From NCBI GenBank assembly GCA_963819785.1, contig CAWFXW010000034.1:1-64000 (forward strand): a stretch of 64,000 nt of DNA, written 5' to 3'. The notes under the pieces were generated by a model. The model did not search any database. It was given only the letters and a program-made list of their open reading frames with translations, and was not told the DNA's origin. The number at the start of each line of letters is the position of its first letter. The stretch's first letter is position 1. The stretch is from Palsa-504 sp963819785. GTDB taxonomy: Bacteria > Actinomycetota > Actinomycetes > Streptosporangiales > Streptosporangiaceae. The position numbers were made by a program, and so were the translations under genes. Shown here in pieces: positions 18,172 to 27,744 of the stretch.

Positions 18172-20003
18172 GTGCAATCGCTTCCGGTCGCTTTCCAGCG
18201 GCCTCCCGCCCAGGCCGCAAGACCTGTGCCGCCGTCCGCCATGCGACGGCCGCCCGCTGACCCGGCCAGGCCGGCGCGCCCGGACCGCGCCGCGGGCTCG
18301 CGACTGCCCGCCCGTTCCTCCCCGGGCGGGACACCGGACGCGCCGCGCGCGGACGTAGCGGAAGACCGCGAGTTGCTGGTGGCGCTCGCGGCCGGCGATT
18401 CGGCGGGCATCGCCACGGCCTACGACAGGCACGCAGCCAGCCTGTACGGCTATTGCCAGTGGATGTTGCACGACCCGGCGGCCGCGGCCGAGTCGCTGCA
18501 GGACACGTTCGTGCTCGCCGTCGCGACCCTGGGCCAGCTGCCACAGCCCGCCAAGCTGCGGCCGTGGCTGTTCGCGCTGGCCCGCAGCGAATGCCGGCGC
18601 TGAAGCTGGCTTCGGTCATCGTCCCGCGAGCACGATGATGCGGCGAAGCCTAAGGCCAGCGAGAACCAGCCGGCCGTGGGCCAGCAGCCCGAAGCCAGCC
18701 CGCCGGTGGTCGCCGGCCGTGGCGGACCGATTCGACGATGCAGTTCCGCGCGCTCGGCGCGGCGGCCGCCAAGGCTTCCGGCCCAGCCGACGGGACGATG
18801 CAGTTCCGCGCGCTCGGCGAGCCGGCTGAGGTGGTCGCCGGCCCGAACGACCCGACCATGCACTTGAGTGTGGTCGGCGGGCCGGCCGAGGTAATCCACG
18901 GTCCGGCCGATGCGACGATGCAATTCAGCGTGGTCGGCCAGCTGGCCGATGCGACGATGCAGTTCCGGCTGATCGGCGAGCGGGCCGAGGAGCCGGACGG
19001 TATCGCCGACTTCAACGGTTACCTAGGCCAAGCCGAACTCCAGGAGCTGATCCGCTCCGTCTTGGCAGATATGAAGCCGCGCGAGCGTGAGGTCGTCGAA
19101 CTGAGCTTCCGGCATGAACTGTATGACGACGATCTGGCCATCGCGCTCGGCCAGTCGCCGAAGCGTGCGCACGCCCTGGCCGCGCGCACTCGCGGCCGTC
19201 TGGAAAAGTCGCTCGCCGCGCTGCGCACCGCGCTGGCCGGACGGCAGGCCTGCCCGGTGATGGGAGAGTTGCTGGCCGACTGGGACGGGCAGCTGACCGA
19301 GCAGACCCGTGACCTGGTTGGCTGGCACATCGAGCAGTGCCACATCTGCGTCAATCAGGCCCGGGGCGCGCTGCGTCCCACGGTCCTCTCCGGCCTGTTG
19401 CCGCTGCCGCCACTTCCACCTGAACTGCGGCAGAAGGTGCTGACCCTGTGCTCCTCGGCCACTGCGGACTCGGTGGCTTACCGCGAACAGGTGGTCCGGC
19501 GCGCGGAATCGACCTGGGCGGCGCTGTTCGCCCGGGTGATCAGGCAGGCGAGCTGGGACAGCATCCGGGCCCATCCGGGAGCGGCGGTCGCCACCACGGC
19601 GGTCGTGGCGTGGGTCGTGGCCGCCGTGAGCGTCACGCTGCTCACTTTCGCCGGGCCTCGAGCCGCCGGTGCCCAGCAGGTCCAGCCTGCTGGTGTCCAG
19701 GCCACCCATGCCGTGGTTGACGGGACCAGCGCCGGGATCTCCGCAAGCGTTCCGGCCGTCGTCCCGACCACCGCGCGCGCTCTCACATCCGCCGCCGCGA
19801 GGCCGTCCCCCGCTATCACCCAGCCCACGATCTACGTGTCACACCAGCCCCAGCCTTCGCCGACGGGGTCAACCTCACCATCGCCCAAGCCCTCTAAATC
19901 GCCTAAGCCTTCGAAGTCGCCGTCACCCACGCCTTCGAAGTCGTCCTCGCCATCTACCTCGCCATCTACCTCGCCATCCTCGTCCCCGTCGCCGACGGCT
20001 TGA
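18172..20003 (+). pseudogene. membrane-anchored sigma-70-like factor with internal repeat, two frameshifts
   Basis: The first frame (GTG 18172, open further upstream) carries a Pro-rich leader and sigma region 2: EDRELLVALAAGDSAGIATA, DTFVLAVATLGQL and KLRPWLFALARSECRR. A break at 18603 leads to a short linker (LRSSSREHDDAAKPK), and a second at about 18720 to the long last frame. This holds five TMQF repeats, a sigma region 4 (ELQELIRSVLADMKPREREV and LAIALGQSPKRAHALAARTR), a Cys/His segment (HIEQCHICVNQ), a membrane helix (AVATTAVVAWVVAAVSVTLL) and an ~100-residue Ser/Pro/Lys tail outside the membrane. Actinomycetes have many ECF-like factors with such C-terminal Cys-rich and membrane extensions. 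The repeat block between regions 2 and 4 is not a standard part. Confidence 0.7.
18735..18995 (+). repeat. in-frame TMQF repeat of the sigma factor
   Basis: Five copies of a short motif (TMQFRALG twice, TMHLSVVG, TMQFSVVG, TMQFRLIG) start at 18735, 18795, 18855, 18915 and 18954. The period is 60 bases (20 residues) three times, then 39 bases. Between motifs the linkers are PAEV-, GPAD- and GPND-like. The first two DNA copies share a 19-base identical core, while the later ones have diverged, so this is an old protein repeat rather than a recent stutter. Confidence 0.8.
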
Positions 20004-21166
20004 GGCCGGCGTCGGACAGGTACCGCGGGTATCGCACTAGTCCTGCGTGGCGCTCGTCGCCCGCTAGCGTGGTCCAGTGGGCCAGCTGGTACCAGACGGC
20101 CAGGGTATCGGCGTGCTCAGGGCCGAGGACCCGTTCATAGGACTCCAGCAGCGAGGCGAACTGGTCTCGAGCGGCGGCTGCCGCCCCAGCGCACCCGGTC
20201 CAGTACGCAAGTTCCTCTCGTGCGGACAGAGTATCCAGGTGGTCCGGGCCGTACAGGCGCGCGCGGACGGGGAGCAGCGCGGCGAACTGGTCTCGGGCGG
20301 CGGTCGCATCCCCAGCGCGCCCTGTCCAGTAGGCCAGGTTGAATCTGGCCACCAGCGTGTCCGGGGAGTCCGCGCCGAATACGCGCTCGCGGATGCGGAG
20401 CAGCGCAGCGAACTGGTCTCGGGCGGCGGCCGCGTCCCCGGCGTAGCCCGCGAAGTTGCGCCAGGTTGTGGCGGTTGATCAAGGTGTCGGGGTGCTCGGG
20501 GCCGAGGACCCGCTCGGCAACGGGCAGGAGCGCGGCGAATTGCACCCGGGCGGCGGCCGCGTCCCCCGCCTGCCCGGTCCAGTAGGCCAGGCTGGCGCGG
20601 GCGGCCAGGGTGTCGGGGTGCTCGGGGCCGAGGACGCGTTCGGCTACGGGCAGCGAGCGCGGCGAACTGGTCCCGGGCGGCGACCGGATCCCCGGCCTGC
20701 CCGGCCGAGTAGGCGAGTTCGCTCCGCGTGGCCAGGGCGCCGGGGTGCTCGGGACCGGCTGCGTAGCTGCTCATATCGCCGTTGGCGGAGACGGCGTGGT
20801 CGGCAGCAGATGGCTGTTCGCCGGGCAGCGTCGTCTGGACCTCCTGGACGAGGGCCCGCAGCTCAGCCTCGGCGCTCCGGGTTCTCCTCCAGCAGGTCCG
20901 CCCACCTCCCCGCCCATCGCCCCGCCAGCGCCGCGCGGATCGACTCGATATCGGCCCCGGCTCGCTCCAGCTAGCTGATCGCGTGTCTCCGCCAGCCACT
21001 GCTCGACCAGCTTGGTCTGCTCGGCGTCCCCGCGGCCCAGCAGCCGGGCGGACCCGCGCTCTGCCGTTTCCATTCGCGGGTAGCTGCGGCATCGACCACC
21101 GTCTGCGCCGGCTAGCGCCGCCAGCGCGAGCAGGCTGTCCCCCAGCATCTCCCGGTCCCCTCTCAC
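19966..21166 (-). pseudogene. TPR-repeat protein, reverse strand, multiple frameshifts
   Basis: The gene starts at about ATG 21166 (MRGDREMLGDSLLALAAL). Three frames alternate to give an N-terminal helical region (QTKLVEQWLAETRDQLA, AEAELRALVQEVQTTLPGEQ) and then at least five ~42-residue repeats. Their core is LGPEHPDTL, an AYWTGQAGD-like helix and AARDQFAALLPV, and the last repeats read YGPDHLDTLSAREELAYWTG and LGPEHADTLAVWYQLAHWT. Breaks occur near 20985, 20655, 20455 and elsewhere. The repeat type is the same TPR_12 family as the neighbours, but with the signature WTG/GDAAAARDQF variant. The end overlaps the 3' end of the convergent sigma gene. No enzymatic domain is seen. Confidence 0.6.
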
Positions 21167-21338
21167 ATCTCGCCTCAGGTGAGCAAGTCAAGACGGCTGG
21201 GCCTGAATAAATTCTACCGGTACGGACAGTGGTCTCTTGTAGGCTACCACGATCGGACCGGTGACACGTCTGGCACGGGTCACCCCGGCCGGACTGTCGT
21301 CGTAACCAGAAGATGTCCTGTTTATCCGCGCCCAGGCG

Positions 21339-21383
21339 GGTATGTAGATGTCCGTAACGGCAGCGTCACGGCGGTTGCCTGTG
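21339..21383 (+). promoter_or_regulatory. shared upstream element, copy C
   Basis: GGTATGTAGATGTCCGTAA followed by GCGTCACGGCGGTTG aligns with copies A (12398) and B (16109). It sits ~85 bases ahead of the second NB-ARC-TPR gene. Confidence 0.5.
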
Positions 21384-21465
21384 CAGAGCCTGGACATCCT
21401 CGTAGGGGCCTGACAGTGGATCCGACGGTCATCCATCGGCCTGCGGCCAGATACCAAGGAGCCGT

Positions 21466-23303
21466 GTGCCGCCGAGCCGTACGCGCCGACGAGGACGAAC
21501 CACCAGGTCGTCGTGGGCTGACGTCCCTGCTCAGCGACCCGGTTTCCAGCCCCGGCCCGCTCTGCTGGCGCAACTGGACCAGGTCGGCCACGGACAGCCG
21601 GTGGTGGTGCTCACGGGTACCGGCGGAGTGGGCAAGACCCAGCTGGCGGCAGCGTATGCGCGAGGGCGAGGCTGGCGGGCGGCTGGAGGCTGATCGCGTG
21701 GGTCAACGCCCGGGATAGCGAGAGCCTGCTGGCCGGACTCGCCGCGGTCGCCGAAGCGATGGGACTGTCGGACGACGCCTCGCGGCCGGCCGCGGCCGAC
21801 GCGGGCCAAGCTCTCCGGCACCGGCTGGAGACTGACGGGCGCCGCTGCCTGCTGGTTTTCGATGACGCGGAAGATCTTGGTCTGCTGAGACCGTTCGTTC
21901 CGGCTGACGGCGCAGCTCGGGTGCTGATCACACGTGGCCCGCGAGCCAGCCACGGAACTAGGGACCAGGGTCCTGGTAGACGTGTTCAGCGCCGAGGAGG
22001 CACTGGCCTTGCTGGAAGGCCGGACGGCTCAGGCCGATCAGGCCGGCGCCGCGGCGGTGGCCGCCGAACTTGAGCATATGCCGCTAGCGCTGGATCAGGC
22101 CGCGGCGGTGATCGCCGGGCAGCGCCTGGGGTACGCGGCGTACCTGGCCAAGCTGCGGGCGCTGCCAGCCGGGGATTACCTGGGCCGGGATGAGCGCACG
22201 GACGAACAGCCGTACCCGCAGGGCGTGGCGAAGGCGGTGCTGCTCTCCCTGGAGACCGCCCGGGCTGCCGATCCGCTCGGCGTATGTACCCGGGTGATGG
22301 AGGTCATGGCCATGCTGTCGCCGGCCGCTGTCCACCGCGACCTGCTGCGGTCCGCCGGGCAGGCCGGCACGCTGCTCGGCGGCGGGCGTCGTGTGGCCGT
22401 CTCCATGGTGGACCAGGCGCTGGAGCGGCTGAAGGGATGGTCGCTGCTAGGTTTCAGCATTGACGGCCAGGTCGTCAGCGTCCACTGCCTGGTGGCGTGC
22501 GTGATCCGCCGGGAGCTGGCCCAGCTGGGACGCCTCACGATGGCTTGCCGGGCGGCCGCAGCTACCCTGGAGACGTCCGCCGAGGCACTTGTGAAGTCAC
22601 CGGATCACGCGGCGGCCAGGGAAATGCTCGGCCAGGTCACGGCGCTGCTGGACCACGCGGGGGTATGCCAGGACGATAGGGACGGGAGCCTGGCAGCGAC
22701 GCTGCGGCACCTTCGGCTCCTAGCGCTGGATCACCTGGTCGGGTTCGCCGACAGCACGCCACACCCCACCGGGATCGGCGAGCCGCTGACCACGGACCCC
22801 GAGGGCATGCTCGGCCCCAGCCATTCCGGCACCTTGACCTCGCAGAGCAGCCTCGCAGCCGCCTACCAGGACGCGGGCCAGGCCGCCGAGGCGATTCCCC
22901 TGTTCGAGCAGACCCTGGCCGGGCGAGAACGGGTGCTCGGTCCTGACCATCCGGAAACCATGCACTCGAGGGAACAGCCTGGCGCGCGCCTACCGGGACG
23001 CGGGCCAGGTTGGCGAATCGATCCCGCTGCTCCAGCGGAGTCTCGCAGACCGGGAGCGGCTGCTGGGCGTCTACCATCCCGGCACCCTGGCCTCGCGGAA
23101 CAACCTGGCCAGCGTCTACCGGGCCGCAGGACGGGCGGCGGAGGCGGTCCCGTTGTTCGAGCTGAACCTAGTAGCGTGCGAATGGCTGCTAGGCGCCGAC
23201 CACCCCACGGACCGTGGCCTCACGGCACAATCTCGATCTTGCCCGCCAGGAGGCGGCCCTAGCGGATCAGGTCGGTGGCGATCTCCAGGATGATGGCCCG
23301 TAG
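21466..23303 (+). pseudogene. NB-ARC (STAND) ATPase with TPR repeats, copy 2, frameshifted
   Basis: This is a paralog of the gene at 16335. The first frame gives PGFQPRPALLAQLDQVG and an intact Walker A (TGTGGVGKTQLAAAYARG). After a break at about 21680 the frame carries LIAWVNARDSESLLAGL and Walker B RRCLLVFDDAEDL. A second break near 21935 leads to a long frame with LEHMPLALDQAAAVIAGQRL, the winged-helix-like ALERLKGWSLLGFSIDGQ and TPR_12 repeats (LGPDHPETMHSRE). Breaks at about 22970 and 23205 extend it through SLARAYRDAGQ and two more repeats to a stop at 23301-23303, overlapping the tetR 3' end. It is predicted to be a cytosolic ATP-dependent switch. Its ligand and output are unknown. 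Confidence 0.65.
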
Positions 23304-23828
23304 CTTGTCCGGGTCGTCGACCTGCTGCCGGTAGACGTGGCAGGTCGCGCCGACGGTGAGCATGGCGGCGGTGGCGCGCACCCGCTCGCGCAACGGCGCG
23401 TCGGGACCGGCGAGCAGGTCGACGAGCGTGTCGAGCCGGTCACGGAAGCGCGCGAACCGGTCCTTGCCGGTCTCCATGCCCTGCACCGCGGCCCGGTTCT
23501 GCTCCAGGAAGCGGAACACCTCACTGCCGGCCAGCACGATCCCCACGTAGCGGTCCAGGAGCTCCAGCCGGGTCTCCTCGGTGCGCGGCTGATCCTTGGC
23601 CCAGTCCAGGAGGCCGTCGATCTCGGCGAAGTAGTCGTCGGTGAAGCTGTGGACGATGTCTTCCTTGGACTTGAAGTGGTAGTACAGGGCGGCCTTGGTC
23701 ACGCTGAGCCGTTCGGCGATCTCGCGCAGCGAGGTCTTCTCGTAGCCCTGCTCGGCGAACAACTCGAGCGCGACCTGCTGCACCTGCGCCCGGGTGTCCC
23801 GGCGCGGAGCGGATCCCGCGTCCTGCAT
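23259..23828 (-). CDS. TetR-family repressor
   Basis: A complete 189-residue regulator from ATG 23828. The helix-turn-helix is at residues ~14-58 (VALELFAEQGYEKTSLREIA and VTKAALYYHFKSKEDIVHSF). The C-terminal helical domain resembles that of repressors of multidrug exporters. It is divergent from an MFS exporter gene, with two palindromic sites in between, so it very likely represses that exporter and itself. Its 3' end overlaps the end of the convergent NB-ARC-TPR gene by ~45 bases. Confidence 0.9.
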   Translation of the reverse strand: MQDAGSAPRRDTRAQVQQVALELFAEQGYEKTSLREIAERLSVTKAALYYHFKSKEDIVHSFTDDYFAEIDGLLDWAKDQPRTEETRLELLDRYVGIVLAGSEVFRFLEQNRAAVQGMETGKDRFARFRDRLDTLVDLLAGPDAPLRERVRATAAMLTVGATCHVYRQQVDDPDKLRAIILEIATDLIR

Positions 23829-23865
23829 GTCTGTTTCGCACTCCTTCGCGGAGCTGGGCCTTAAT

Positions 23866-23921
23866 TACTTGACGGCCGGTTAGTAGACACCATAGCATAT
23901 TAACTTGCCGGCCGGTAAGTA
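23866..23921. promoter_or_regulatory. paired TetR operators
   Basis: Two near-palindromes share the core TTG(A/C)CGGCCGGTTA/TAA: TACTTGACGGCCGGTTAGTA at 23866-23885 and AACTTGCCGGCCGGTAAGTA at 23902-23921. Their centres are 36 bases apart, and they lie 38-93 bases upstream of the tetR start. The AT-rich gap contains CATAGCATAT, a likely promoter element. This is a classic TetR autoregulation layout. Confidence 0.7.
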
Positions 23922-24075
23922 GCATAGCAGGCCGGACGCGGACGGGACACCCGCGAGCCGAAGGGCGTCGGCGTTGCCTGGACTGAGGAGCGACGAAGGA
24001 GCGACGAGGGAAGGGAACGCCTCAAAGGCGCCCGAGGCGAGCGAACAAGCAGAGACGGGATGAGGGAGAAGGCGC

Positions 24076-25688
24076 GTGTCGGAAACATCGGGGCCGGGCG
24101 TGAACGGGCAGCGGCGGCTCGGGGGCTGCGGCCGTTAACGGGCCGGGCGCACCAGGCGGGCAGTTCCTCGCGCCGCGCGAGGTGATGATCGTGCTGCCCG
24201 GGCTGCTGCTGGCCATCCTGCTGGCCATGCTCGACAACCTGATCGTGAGCACCGCGCTGCCGCGGATCGTCGGCGACCTGGGCGGGGTGGCCCACCTGTC
24301 CTGGGTGGTGACCGCGTACATCCTCGCGTCCACGATCACCACGCCGTTCTACGGCAAGCTCGGCGACATGTACGGGCGGAAGAGGTTCTTCATCGCCGCC
24401 ATCATTATCTTCCTGGCCGGGTCGGCGCTGTCCGGCCTGTCGCAGTCGATGGATGAGCTGATCGCCTTCCGCGCCATCCAGGGACTGGGCGCCGGCGGGC
24501 TGATGGTGGGCTCGATGGCCACCCTGGGCGACATCGTGGCGCCCCGCGAGCGCGGCCGCTACATGAGCTACATGATGGTCGTGATGATGCTGGCCACCAT
24601 CGGCGGCCCGCTGGTCGGCGGGTTCATCACCACCAGCTTCTCCTGGCGCTGGATCTTCTACGTCAACATTCCGCTGGGCGGGATCGCGCTGGTCTACATC
24701 ATCTCCACCCTCCACATGCCCGCAAGGCGGGTCAGTCACAAGGTCGACTACACCGGCGGCATCCTGCTGGGTGTGGCCGCGACCGCGCTGATCTTGCTGG
24801 CCACCTGGGGCGGCACCGAGTACCCGTGGGCGTCGGGGCAGATCATCGGCTTGGGCGTGCTCGCCGTCGCCGCTCTGGCCGGATTCCTGGTGACCGAGCG
24901 GCGGGCGGCCGAGCCGATCCTGCCCCTGCACGTGTTCCAGAACCGGAACTTCTCGGTCACGATGGCGCTGACCTTCCTGGTCGGCCTGGCCATGTTCGGC
25001 GCGATGACGTTCCTGCCGCTGTACCAGCAGACCGTGCAGGGCGAATCGCCCACCATCAGCGGGCTGGCCCTGACCCCGATGATGATCGGCGTGACCATCA
25101 CCTCGATCGTGGCCGGGCAGGTCACGACCAGAACCGGGCGGTACAAGATCTTCCCGGTCCTGGGCGGGGGCATCATGGGCCTGGGCATGTTCCTGCTGAC
25201 CCATCTGGGCGTCGGCACCACCCGGGTCACGTCGGCGGTCTTCTACGTGGTCCTGGGCCTGGGCATGGGCTTCATCATGCAGATGGTCTCGCTGATCGCG
25301 CAGAACAGCGTGGAGCAGAAGGACATGGGCGTGGCCAGCAGCGCCCGGATGTTCTTCCAGCAGATCGGCGGCTCGCTCGGGGTGGCGGCGTTCGGCGCGG
25401 TGTTCGCGCGCAAGCTGACTGAGTCGCTGTCCAGCGCGGCGGGCCCGCACGTCAGCGTCAGCGGCGGCCAGGTCAACCCGGCCACGGTCAACTCGCTGCC
25501 CGCGCCGGTCAAGCACGACGTGTTCTTCGCCATCGCGCACGCCGTGCAGTCCGTGTTCATCTGGGCCCTGCCGGCCGCGGTGCTGATCTTCGTGCTGGCC
25601 CTGTTCATCAAGGAGGTCCCGCTGCGCGGGCGGGTCGCGCCGCCGGAGCGAACAGACCGCGGACCAGCAGCCGGAACTCGTGTCGTAG
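24076..25688 (+). pseudogene. DHA2-type MFS multidrug exporter, two small frameshifts
   Basis: The best start is GTG 24076 behind GAGGGAGAAGG, giving VSETSGPGVNGQR. A break near 24115 leads into GAPGGQFLAPREVMIVLPG, continuous with the main frame. The transporter has about 14 helices with the family motifs: LDNLIVSTALPRIVGDLGG, motif A GKLGDMYGRKR, RAIQGLGAGGLMVGSMATLG and WRWIFYVNIPLGG. A second break at about 25655 moves the end to QTADQQPELVS and a stop at 25686-25688; without it the frame would run through greA antisense. If the first break is ignored, translation could start at GTG 24182, still before helix 1. It is likely a proton-driven drug exporter controlled by the divergent TetR. 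Confidence 0.85.
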
Positions 25689-25725
25689 CGGGCGCGCTAG
25701 CAGCGGCGATTCCCGGGGACGCCAA

Positions 25726-25758
25726 AACGGGCCGTGGTCACAAACACCACGGCCCGTT
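25726..25758. terminator. bidirectional terminator between MFS gene and greA
   Basis: A perfect 13-bp stem (AACGGGCCGTGGT with ACCACGGCCCGTT) and a 7-base loop lie between two convergent genes. AAAA precedes it, so the minus-strand transcript ends in U residues. Confidence 0.8.
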
Positions 25759-25774
25759 CGGCATAGAAGATCTT

Positions 25775-26275
25775 TTACGCCCCGACGTAGGGGACGGCCT
25801 CGAGGATTTCCACGGTGCTGGCGCGGCCGTTCGGCAGGGAGTAGGTGGCCTTCTCGCCCACCTTCTTGCCCATGATCGCGGCGCCGAGCGGGGAACGCGG
25901 CGAGTAGACGTCGATCGGCGACCCGCTCTCCTCGCGCGAGGCGAGCAGGAACGTCACCTCGTCCTCGTCCTTGACGAACCGGATGGTCACGGTCATGCCC
26001 GGGCCGACCACGCCGTCGGTGCGCGGCGGCCCGCCCACCCGGGCGTTCTCCAGGATGTGCTGGAGCAAGATGATCCGCGCCTCGATCTGGCCCTGCTCGT
26101 CCTTGGCCGCGTGATAGCCGCCGTTCTCGCGCAGGTCGCCCTCGTCCCGGGCCGCCTCGATCTTCTTCGCGATATCGATGCGCCCCGGTCCGGAGAGGTG
26201 GTCGAGCTCGGCCTTGAGCCGGTCGTATGCCTCCTGGGTCAGCCAGGTGACGGTTTCTTCACGCGTCTCGGTCAC
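25775..26275 (-). CDS. greA: transcription elongation factor GreA
   Basis: A 166-residue complete GreA. The N-terminal coiled coil carries the tip loop with the acidic pair (AARDEGDLRENGGYHAAKDE), which inserts into the RNA polymerase secondary channel and promotes cleavage of backtracked RNA. The C-terminal FKBP-like domain has DVYSPRSPLGAAIMGKKVGE. The start is ATG 26275. It is separated from mca by a divergent ~200-base intergenic region, and ends at a terminator. Confidence 0.95.
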   Translation of the reverse strand: MTETREETVTWLTQEAYDRLKAELDHLSGPGRIDIAKKIEAARDEGDLRENGGYHAAKDEQGQIEARIILLQHILENARVGGPPRTDGVVGPGMTVTIRFVKDEDEVTFLLASREESGSPIDVYSPRSPLGAAIMGKKVGEKATYSLPNGRASTVEILEAVPYVGA

Positions 26276-26478
26276 GGGTACTCCTTGGGCACTGCTGAGG
26301 ACTGGCCTGTCTGGGACCGTCGTCGGTCCCCGGGGGTAATCTGCTGAGGCTAACTAGCGTCGGTGACGGGAGCCGTCTAGTCAAATGCGGAAGCTTACCT
26401 CGCCCGGTGGACTGGGAATGTCGGCCTGGTGAACGGGTGTTTGCGCCACCGAGGGTTTTTTCACGAGGGAGACATCTG

Positions 26479-27366
26479 TTGCGAAGCCAGCTCCGGCTCA
26501 TGGCCGTGCACGCCCACCCGGACGACGAGTCCAGCAAGGGCGCGGCCACCATGGCGCGCTACGTGACCGAGGGCGCGCAGGTCCTGGTGTGCACGCTGAC
26601 CGGCGGTGAGCGCGGCGACATCCTGAACCCGGCCATGGACCGGCCCGAGGTCAAGGCCGACATGGCCCGGGTCCGGCGCGAGGAGATGGCGCGGGCCCGG
26701 GAGATCCTCGGGGTGCAGCAGCGCTTCCTCGGATTCACCGACTCGGGCCTGCCCGAGGGCGACCCCAAGCCGCCGCTGCCGGACGGCTGCTTCGCGCTCA
26801 CCCCGCTCGAGCAGGCGACCGAGCCGCTGGTGCGGGCGGTCCGGGAGTTCCGCCCGCACGTGATGCTCACCTACGACGAGAACGGCGGCTACCCGCACCC
26901 GGACCACGTGATGACGCACAAGGTCAGCGTGGCCGCCTTCGAGGCGGCCGCCGACCCCGACGCGCACCCGGACGCGGGCGAGCCCTGGCAGGCGCTCAAG
27001 CTCTACTACTTCGTCTCGTTCCACGGCGCGAAGTTCGTCGCCCTGCACGAGGAGATGCTCAGCCGCGGCCTGGAATCGCCGTACGAGAAGATCTTCGAGG
27101 AGCGGTCCAAGCGGCGCGGGGACGACGCGCCGCAGCTGGAGATCACCACTAAGGTCCCATGCGGTGACTTCTACCCGGTCCGGGACGCGGCGCTCAAGGC
27201 CCACGCCACCCAGGTCGACCCGAACGGCTTCTGGTTCTCCTGCCCGCTGGAGGTCCAGCAGGCCGCCTGGCCGACCGAGGACTATCATCTGGCTAGGTCG
27301 GTTGTCGATACCGAGCTACCAGAAGATGACCTGTTCGCCGGCATCAAGGAGAGTGTGAGCCTGTGA
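26479..27366 (+). CDS. mca: mycothiol S-conjugate amidase
   Basis: A 295-residue LmbE/MshB-type amidase. Zinc-binding AHPDDE is at residue ~13 and the second site HPDH follows GGYPHP. The family signatures LTGGERGDILNPAMD and LTYDENGGYPHPDH match Mca closely. It cleaves mycothiol S-conjugates to a mercapturic acid and GlcN-inositol, the detoxification step of mycothiol-based bacteria. The start is TTG 26479, chosen because GAGGGAG lies seven bases upstream and the first residues LRSQLRLMAVHAHPDDE match the family; there is no suitable ATG before residue 8. The next gene begins in its stop codon. Confidence 0.93.
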   Translation: MRSQLRLMAVHAHPDDESSKGAATMARYVTEGAQVLVCTLTGGERGDILNPAMDRPEVKADMARVRREEMARAREILGVQQRFLGFTDSGLPEGDPKPPLPDGCFALTPLEQATEPLVRAVREFRPHVMLTYDENGGYPHPDHVMTHKVSVAAFEAAADPDAHPDAGEPWQALKLYYFVSFHGAKFVALHEEMLSRGLESPYEKIFEERSKRRGDDAPQLEITTKVPCGDFYPVRDAALKAHATQVDPNGFWFSCPLEVQQAAWPTEDYHLARSVVDTELPEDDLFAGIKESVSL

Positions 27367-27599
27367 CCCTGGGCGTCCTGGCGGCCGCCGCCGCGTCCTC
27401 CACGGCCAGCAACGACGTGGAGCCCGGCGTCCTGGGCTTCCTGGTCGTGGCCGGGATCGCCGTCGCCCTGGTCTTCCTGCTCCGCTCGATGAACAAGCAG
27501 TTCCGCAAGATCGCCCCGCCGCCGGAGGCCGACCAGGGCGGTGACGGCGGCGAGACGGACGCGGAGCAGGCCAAGGCTCCGGCCCAGACACCGGAGTAG
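27363..27599 (+). CDS. small membrane protein coupled to mca
   Basis: A 78-residue protein with GTG overlapping the mca stop (GTGA). One membrane helix at about residues 24-44 (GVLGFLVVAGIAVALVFLLR) is followed by a basic stretch (SMNKQFRKI) and an acidic, Gln/Pro-rich C-terminal tail. Small single-helix proteins in this position are conserved next to mca in actinomycetes. The function is unknown; the coupling suggests a membrane partner or simple co-expression. Confidence 0.8.
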   Translation: MTLGVLAAAAASSTASNDVEPGVLGFLVVAGIAVALVFLLRSMNKQFRKIAPPPEADQGGDGGETDAEQAKAPAQTPE

Positions 27600-27744
27600 C
27601 CGCCCGGCCGCGAACCAAGGGTGTCGCGGCGACCTCGGAACGCCAGCTGGCCTCTGGTCTCAGGCTGCGGCAGCCTGTGGTTCCGGCGCATCATCCCGGC
27701 GGGTGGGGCGATTTCAGGACGCGCCGTGCGCGTACGCGGGCGCT

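Noticed and set aside
18735..18995. CRISPR-like array
   Set aside because: The repeats are in frame, encode TMQF peptide motifs, are unequal in spacing (60, 60, 60, 39) and drift at synonymous sites.
23900..25540. 546-codon minus-strand ORF over the MFS gene
   Set aside because: Third-frame antisense of the transporter, Asp/His/Arg/Gln-rich with no domain.
25689..26347. Extension of the MFS protein to 721 residues
   Set aside because: Beyond about 25655 the frame is antisense to greA; a one-base shift gives the natural ending QTADQQPELVS and a stop at 25688.
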